DNA of 64,000 nt from Pelagimonas sp050633425 (GTDB lineage Bacteria > Pseudomonadota > Alphaproteobacteria > Rhodobacterales > Rhodobacteraceae): NCBI RefSeq assembly GCF_050633425.1, contig NZ_JBOEGM010000008.1:434001-498000 (forward strand). Reading direction: 5' to 3'. The translations under genes were made by a program, and so were the position numbers. Positions 59,697 through 64,000 of the stretch are shown here, one piece after another. The notes below the pieces were generated by a model that was given only the letters and a program-made list of their open reading frames with translations, searched no databases and was not told the DNA's origin. Position 1 is the first letter of the stretch. Every line of letters begins with the position of its first letter.

Positions 59697-59927
59697 ATGA
59701 AGGTTCGGGTGCATGTGATGCTCAAGCAAGGTGTTCTTGATCCACAAGGTGAGGCCGTGCGCCACGCGCTTGGGGCTCTGGGGTTTGAAGGTGTATCTTC
59801 GGTCCGTCAGGGTAAAGTGATCGAGATGGATCTGGCCGACGGCACCTCTGAGGCCACAATTGGAGAGATGTGTGAAAAGCTGCTCGCCAATACCGTGATC
59901 GAAAGCTACCGGATCGAAGCGCTGTAG
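59697..59927 (+). CDS. purS: Phosphoribosylformylglycinamidine synthase subunit PurS
   Basis: 76-residue subunit that joins PurL and PurQ in the bacterial three-part FGAM synthase. The opening MKVRVHVMLKQGVLDPQGEA is the family hallmark, with an ending of CEKLLANTVIESYRI. CAGGAGG precedes the ATG. 164 bp upstream of purQ. Confidence 0.94.
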   Translation: MKVRVHVMLKQGVLDPQGEAVRHALGALGFEGVSSVRQGKVIEMDLADGTSEATIGEMCEKLLANTVIESYRIEAL

Positions 59928-60091
59928 GTCAGCCTTCGACACGACGATGTGAGTGTCTTGGGCGCGCAAATACTGCGCCCAAATGACCGCCAAACGAACC
60001 CGCCCTTGATCCGATCCCAACTCATGGGTAGGCACGGGCCACACCCAGATTTCGACCCAGATTTCGATCACATTTCGACAGGAGCCAGCCC

Positions 60092-60757
60092 ATGAAAGCC
60101 GCCGTCATTGTCTTTCCCGGATCCAACTGCGACCGCGACATGGCCGTTGCCTATGAACAGGCCGGTTTTGAAGTTGAGATGGTCTGGCACAAAGAGACCA
60201 CCTTGCCATCGGGCATTGATATGGTCGGTGTTCCGGGCGGTTTCTCGTTTGGCGATTACCTGCGTTGTGGCGCGATTGCGGCCAATGCGCCGATTGTTCG
60301 CGATGTAAAAGCCTTTGCCGATAAGGGCGGGTATGTCTTGGGTGTCTGTAACGGTTTTCAGGTGTTGACCGAAACCGGATTGCTGCCGGGCGCATTGTTG
60401 CGCAACGCTGAGCTGAAATACATCTGCCGTACCATTGGTCTCAAGGTTGACGGTCAGAGCGTCTTTACCCAAGGCTATGAGCAGGGCGAAGAGATCGCGC
60501 TTCCGATTGCGCATCACGACGGCAACTATCACGCAGACGATGCGACGCTGGACATGCTGGAAGCCGATGGCCGGGTTGCGTTCCGCTACACCGACAATCC
60601 GAACGGATCGGCGCGCGACATTGCCGGGATCGTTTCCGCCAATCGTCGGGTGCTTGGCATGATGCCTCATCCCGAACGTGCGTCAGAAGCCGCTCATGGC
60701 AACCAAGATGGTGCGCGCCTTTTCGCCAATTTGACCGAATTGCTCGCCAACGCCTAA
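60092..60757 (+). CDS. purQ: Phosphoribosylformylglycinamidine synthase subunit PurQ
   Basis: 221-residue glutaminase that delivers ammonia to PurL. Class I amidotransferase: GVPGGFSFGDYLRCGAIAA near residues 48-66, nucleophile Cys in LGVCNGFQVL near 86, and the His/Glu pair in MMPHPERASE near 192-201. ACAGGAGCC precedes the ATG. 164 bp downstream of purS. Confidence 0.96.
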   Translation: MKAAVIVFPGSNCDRDMAVAYEQAGFEVEMVWHKETTLPSGIDMVGVPGGFSFGDYLRCGAIAANAPIVRDVKAFADKGGYVLGVCNGFQVLTETGLLPGALLRNAELKYICRTIGLKVDGQSVFTQGYEQGEEIALPIAHHDGNYHADDATLDMLEADGRVAFRYTDNPNGSARDIAGIVSANRRVLGMMPHPERASEAAHGNQDGARLFANLTELLANA

Positions 60758-60803
60758 ACACCATGGCTTGAGACTGGGGCAGGGCGCGCGTATCCTGCCT
60801 GAT

Positions 60804-62570
60804 ATGTCAGTGACATCCACCACAACCTCTGCGCGCCCTCGGCGCTCTGGCCCTTTGTCGGGGCGCGTCCGTTGGGCGTTGCTCTTGCTTGTAGTGGTCG
60901 CTGTTGTGACCGTGTGGTTTACCAACCGCCTGCTGACTCAGCGCTTTACAGAAACCACCCAAAACCGTGCCGAACTGCGGCTGGCGCTTTATTCTGGCAA
61001 CCTGATTTCAGAGCTGCGCCGCAACGCCATTGTGCCCCAGCTGTTGGCCCGTGACCCGGCGTTGATTGGCGCTCTGAACTCTGGTGAATACACCCAAAGC
61101 TCGCAGCGTTTGATCTCCTTTGTTGATGAAATCGGGGCCGAGTCTCTGATGCTGATGGATCGTGACGGGCGGACCGTCGCTGCAACTGACCGCAGCCGTC
61201 TGGGCGAAAATCATCGCCAAGATGGCTATTTCGTTGATGCGATCCGCTCAAATGCAACCGTCTTTACCACCAATGAGCGTGAAGCCGGCGGCTACAGTTT
61301 CACCTATTCCCGCCAGGTCGAAAGCGGCAATGAAACCGTCGGCGTGATCATGATCGAAGTCGATCTGGCCAAGTTTGAACGCGCCTGGGCCGGCATTTCC
61401 GATGCTGTTTTTGTGACCAATTCCGAAAGCACGATTATTCTGGCCACAGAACCGCGTTGGCGCGGCCTCACACCTGAGGTCGCTCTTGAACGTCAACCGG
61501 CGGATAGCGCCATTGAACGCGCCATTCAGGTGACAACGGATTGGACCGCCAAAGAGGCCGACGCCTATCTCAGGGGCGAAGCTGTGATGCGCATTGACGG
61601 CCGCATTCCGTTTCGCGGTTGGACTTTGACGACATTCACAACCTATGCCTCGGTGCGTGAACGGGTAAACGCATTTTTAGCGATTGAAATCATGGGGTTC
61701 GCCATTTTGGCCGCTCTGGTATTTTATGCATTGTCGCGTAAAACAGCCGTACGTATGGCGCTGTTTCAACGCGAATCCGCAGAGCTGCGCGCCCTAAACG
61801 CCCGCCTCCAGCGTGAGATTTCTGAACGGGAAAAAGTGCAAAAGAACCTCGCTGTGGCCGAGCAATCCTTGGCGCAAAGCTCAAAACTTGCGGCCTTGGG
61901 GGAAATGTCCGCGGCCGTAAGTCATGAGCTGAACCAACCGCTGGCTGCGATGAAAACCTATCTGGCTGGCGCACGGCTTTTGCTGCGCCGAAATCGCCCG
62001 GACGAAGCCCTTAGCGCCTTTCATCGCATTGACGATCTGATCGAACGCATGGGGGCGATCACCAAACAGCTGAAATCCTATGCGCGCAAAGGCCAGGAAA
62101 CCTTTAGCCCGGTCGATATGGGCGCGGCCTTGGGCAGTGCCATGTCGATGATGGAACCGCAGCTCAAGGTGCGCCGTGTGCGTATTTCGCGCATCCTGCC
62201 GGATAATCCGGTTTTGGTGATGGGGGATCGGATGCGCATTGAGCAGGTTTTGGTCAACCTCTTGCGCAATGCCCTTGATGCCACCAAATCAGTAGATGAC
62301 CCCAAGGTGGACATCATTTTGGCGGCCGGGGAAACGGCGACGCTGAGCGTGCGCGACAACGGCCACGGGATCGAAGATTTGGATGCTCTGTTTGAGCCAT
62401 TCTATACGACCAAACAGCCCGGTGATGGGGTTGGTCTTGGGTTGGCGATTTCCTCGGGGATCGTCTCGGAATTGGGGGGTCGTTTGACCGCTCGCAACGG
62501 TGAAAACGGAGGCGCGGTGTTCGAAATGCAGCTTCCGGTTCTAAATGAAAATTCGCAGGCAGCGGAGTAA
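60804..62570 (+). CDS. DctB-type sensor histidine kinase 2
   Basis: 588 residues, second DctB-like kinase of the window. Two transmembrane helices (about 25-43 and 290-310) flank a double-Cache periplasmic sensor; then coiled coil, HisKA with His374 in SAAVSHELNQPL, and HATPase (NLLRNALDA, VRDNGHGI, GVGLGLAISSGI). Paralogue of the kinase at 6.2 kb. The ATG at 60804 is chosen, with a weak ribosome-binding site; an in-frame TTG 12 codons earlier is possible. Upstream of its regulator with a 7-bp gap. No transporter adjacent, so the ligand is unknown. Confidence 0.88.
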   Translation: MSVTSTTTSARPRRSGPLSGRVRWALLLLVVVAVVTVWFTNRLLTQRFTETTQNRAELRLALYSGNLISELRRNAIVPQLLARDPALIGALNSGEYTQSSQRLISFVDEIGAESLMLMDRDGRTVAATDRSRLGENHRQDGYFVDAIRSNATVFTTNEREAGGYSFTYSRQVESGNETVGVIMIEVDLAKFERAWAGISDAVFVTNSESTIILATEPRWRGLTPEVALERQPADSAIERAIQVTTDWTAKEADAYLRGEAVMRIDGRIPFRGWTLTTFTTYASVRERVNAFLAIEIMGFAILAALVFYALSRKTAVRMALFQRESAELRALNARLQREISEREKVQKNLAVAEQSLAQSSKLAALGEMSAAVSHELNQPLAAMKTYLAGARLLLRRNRPDEALSAFHRIDDLIERMGAITKQLKSYARKGQETFSPVDMGAALGSAMSMMEPQLKVRRVRISRILPDNPVLVMGDRMRIEQVLVNLLRNALDATKSVDDPKVDIILAAGETATLSVRDNGHGIEDLDALFEPFYTTKQPGDGVGLGLAISSGIVSELGGRLTARNGENGGAVFEMQLPVLNENSQAAE

Positions 62571-62577
62571 GGGTATC

Positions 62578-63912
62578 ATGGCAAACGCAATGAAAATCGC
62601 CATCGTGGATGACGAACAGGACATGCGGCAATCAATCAGCCAGTGGTTGGCGCTGTCTGGTTACGACACCGAAACCTTTGCGTCGGCCGAAGAAGCGCTT
62701 GGCACGCTTGGGCCGGAATATCCGGGCATTGTGATCTCTGACATCAAGATGCCGGGGATGGATGGCATTCAGCTGTTGAAGAAGCTCATGGGGGCCGACA
62801 GTTCCTTGCCGGTTATTATGATCACGGGCCATGGCGATGTGCCGATTGCGGTCGAAGCGATGCGCATCGGTGCGTTTGATTTCCTTGAAAAGCCGTTCAA
62901 TCCTGATCGCATGTCCGAGCTGGCCAAAAAGGCCACAAATGCCCGTCGTCTCACCTTGGACACGCGGGCGTTGCGCCGCGAATTGTCGGATGGTGGCCAG
63001 ATCATGAGCAAACTGATCGGTGCGAGCCCGGTGATGGAGCGTTTGCGCGAAGACATTCTTGATCTCGGTCAGGCTGACGGCCATGTTTTGATCGAAGGGG
63101 AAACCGGTACTGGCAAAACATTGGTCGCCCATGCTTTGCATTCGGTGGGCGCGCGCGCCGGTAAGAAATTCGTGCTGATTTCCTGTGGTGCCCATGATGA
63201 AGATGCGCTGATGCAGCGTTTGTTTGGCCCGATGCAGCCCGAAGACACCCGCCTGCCAGCCATAGAAGAAGCGCGCGGCGGCACTCTGGTGCTCGAAGAC
63301 ATCGAGGCGTTATCAGATGCGGCTCAGGCCCGGTTGCTGAGCGTTATCAACGATCAGGGCAACCCGCCCGAAACCCGTATCGTTGCTATCTGCAACCTTC
63401 AAGACGAAGGCCGGACCTGCGAAAGCGTGTTGCGCTCTGATCTTTATTATCGCTTGGCGGCGCTCAAAATTGTTGTTCCGCCGCTGCGCTCGCGCGGTGA
63501 AGATATCCTGACCCTGTTCACCCGTCTCTCGGAACAATTCTCAGAGGAATATGGCTGTGACGCTCCAAAAGTGTCGGCCCAAGAGGCGGCGCAATTGCTC
63601 CAGGCTCCATGGCCCGGCAATGTCCGTCAATTGATCAATCTGGCCGAACGCGCGGTGTTACAAGCGCGACGCGGGCAAGGCACAATCGCGTCCCTTCTCA
63701 TGAGCGATCACGATCAAATGCAACCGGTCATGACCACCGAAGGCAAGCCGCTCAAGGAATATGTTGAGGCCTTCGAACGCATGCTGATTGACAACACCAT
63801 GCGCCGGCACAAAGGATCTATCGCCTCGGTGATGGAAGAGCTGTGCCTGCCGCGCCGGACTTTGAACGAAAAGATGGCCAAATACGCATTGCAACGGGCC
63901 GATTATCTGTAA
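62578..63912 (+). CDS. DctD-type response regulator 2, lacking the GAFTGA loop
   Basis: 444 residues: receiver (Asp55 in SDIKMPGMDG, Lys105), AAA+ and a Fis-type helix-turn-helix C-terminus (SIASVMEELCLPRRTLNEKM). Walker A GETGTGKT is intact (Lys180). The GAFTGA region is replaced by LFGPMQPEDTRLPAIEEARG, so sigma-54 contact is not expected. Walker B reads LVLEDIEAL, with Glu240-Asp241 in place of the usual Asp-Glu. WPGNVRQL near the end of the domain is normal. Partner of the kinase just upstream; targets unknown. Confidence 0.87.
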   Translation: MANAMKIAIVDDEQDMRQSISQWLALSGYDTETFASAEEALGTLGPEYPGIVISDIKMPGMDGIQLLKKLMGADSSLPVIMITGHGDVPIAVEAMRIGAFDFLEKPFNPDRMSELAKKATNARRLTLDTRALRRELSDGGQIMSKLIGASPVMERLREDILDLGQADGHVLIEGETGTGKTLVAHALHSVGARAGKKFVLISCGAHDEDALMQRLFGPMQPEDTRLPAIEEARGGTLVLEDIEALSDAAQARLLSVINDQGNPPETRIVAICNLQDEGRTCESVLRSDLYYRLAALKIVVPPLRSRGEDILTLFTRLSEQFSEEYGCDAPKVSAQEAAQLLQAPWPGNVRQLINLAERAVLQARRGQGTIASLLMSDHDQMQPVMTTEGKPLKEYVEAFERMLIDNTMRRHKGSIASVMEELCLPRRTLNEKMAKYALQRADYL

Positions 63913-63943
63913 TTGCGCCCGTCAACGCGACAATTGAAATCAA

Positions 63944-63974
63944 AAAGGCCCGGCGATTAAACCGGGCCTTTCTT
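63944..63974 (+). terminator. Terminator of the second dctBD-like operon
   Basis: AAAGGCCCGG / CCGGGCCTTT with an 8-base loop followed by CTT, 31 bp past the stop. Confidence 0.8.
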
Positions 63975-64000
63975 AAATCTGCATCACTGCCGAATGGTGA

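Overview
The window is a chromosomal stretch of an alphaproteobacterium, most likely a marine Rhodobacteraceae (Roseobacter-group) species. The markers are CtrA next to its small partner SciP (DUF1153), the alphaproteobacterial F1-ATPase inhibitor family DUF1476 beside purC, the DUF934/DUF2849 sulfite-reduction operon, a TRAP dicarboxylate transporter with DctB/DctD, a GTTC-N7-GTTC SOS box, and moderately GC-rich coding sequence. Nearly all of it is coding. I see no insertion sequence, integrase, phage gene, CRISPR array or rRNA operon.

Layout. 0-6.2 kb: a leftward assimilatory sulfate/sulfite operon (SUMT, DUF2849, sulfite reductase, APS reductase, DUF934), followed by ferredoxin-NADP reductase and a small unknown gene, with a divergent Lrp/AsnC regulator. 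6.2-12.8 kb: DctB, DctD and the TRAP transporter DctPQM. 12.9-19.4 kb: triose-phosphate isomerase, a 2-oxoglutarate oxygenase, two Fe-S assembly factors, a DUF3307/SatD pair, a membrane-anchored winged-helix regulator, a Sel1-type protein and a polysaccharide deacetylase. 19.7-19.9 kb: two identical tRNA-Asp genes. 20.4-25.8 kb: envelope genes (a MepK-type endopeptidase divergent from an L,D-transpeptidase, LpxD, a dedicated acyl carrier protein and ketoacyl synthase). 26.1-32.8 kb: mnmA, sciP, ctrA, ligA, recG. 32.8-40.5 kb: a 39-residue membrane peptide behind an SOS box, a soluble chemoreceptor, an IscU-like protein, hisI, gluQ, trmFO, an enoyl-CoA hydratase-like protein, a thioesterase, speE and speD. 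40.7-53.4 kb: DUF1127, a MocR regulator, rplM-rpsI, a possible glycosyltransferase, TetR, ppk2, metA, a P-loop protein, two EamA transporters flanking a FadL porin, and an MprF-like protein. 53.6-64 kb: DUF1476, purC, two paralogous secreted serine proteases, purS, purQ, and a second DctB/DctD-type two-component system.

The strongest candidate for an undescribed system is the protease pair at 54993-59491. The two proteins share a signal peptide, a trypsin-like domain and a four-cysteine helical module. One then carries a long coiled-coil region and the other a right-handed beta-helix. They sit between purC and purS, which I expect to be adjacent in relatives. Other items worth attention are the SOS-box-controlled 39-aa membrane peptide (32870-32989), two DctD-type regulators that both lack the sigma-54 GAFTGA loop (one also has a broken Walker A), a regulator with the reverse domain order of ToxR (17152-17955), and a SatD protein that looks like a class III cyclase fold joined to a helix-turn-helix.

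All calls come from reading the sequence by eye. Family names rest on motifs and length, not on database searches. Where a start codon was changed from the longest reading frame, the ribosome-binding site or family length used is given.
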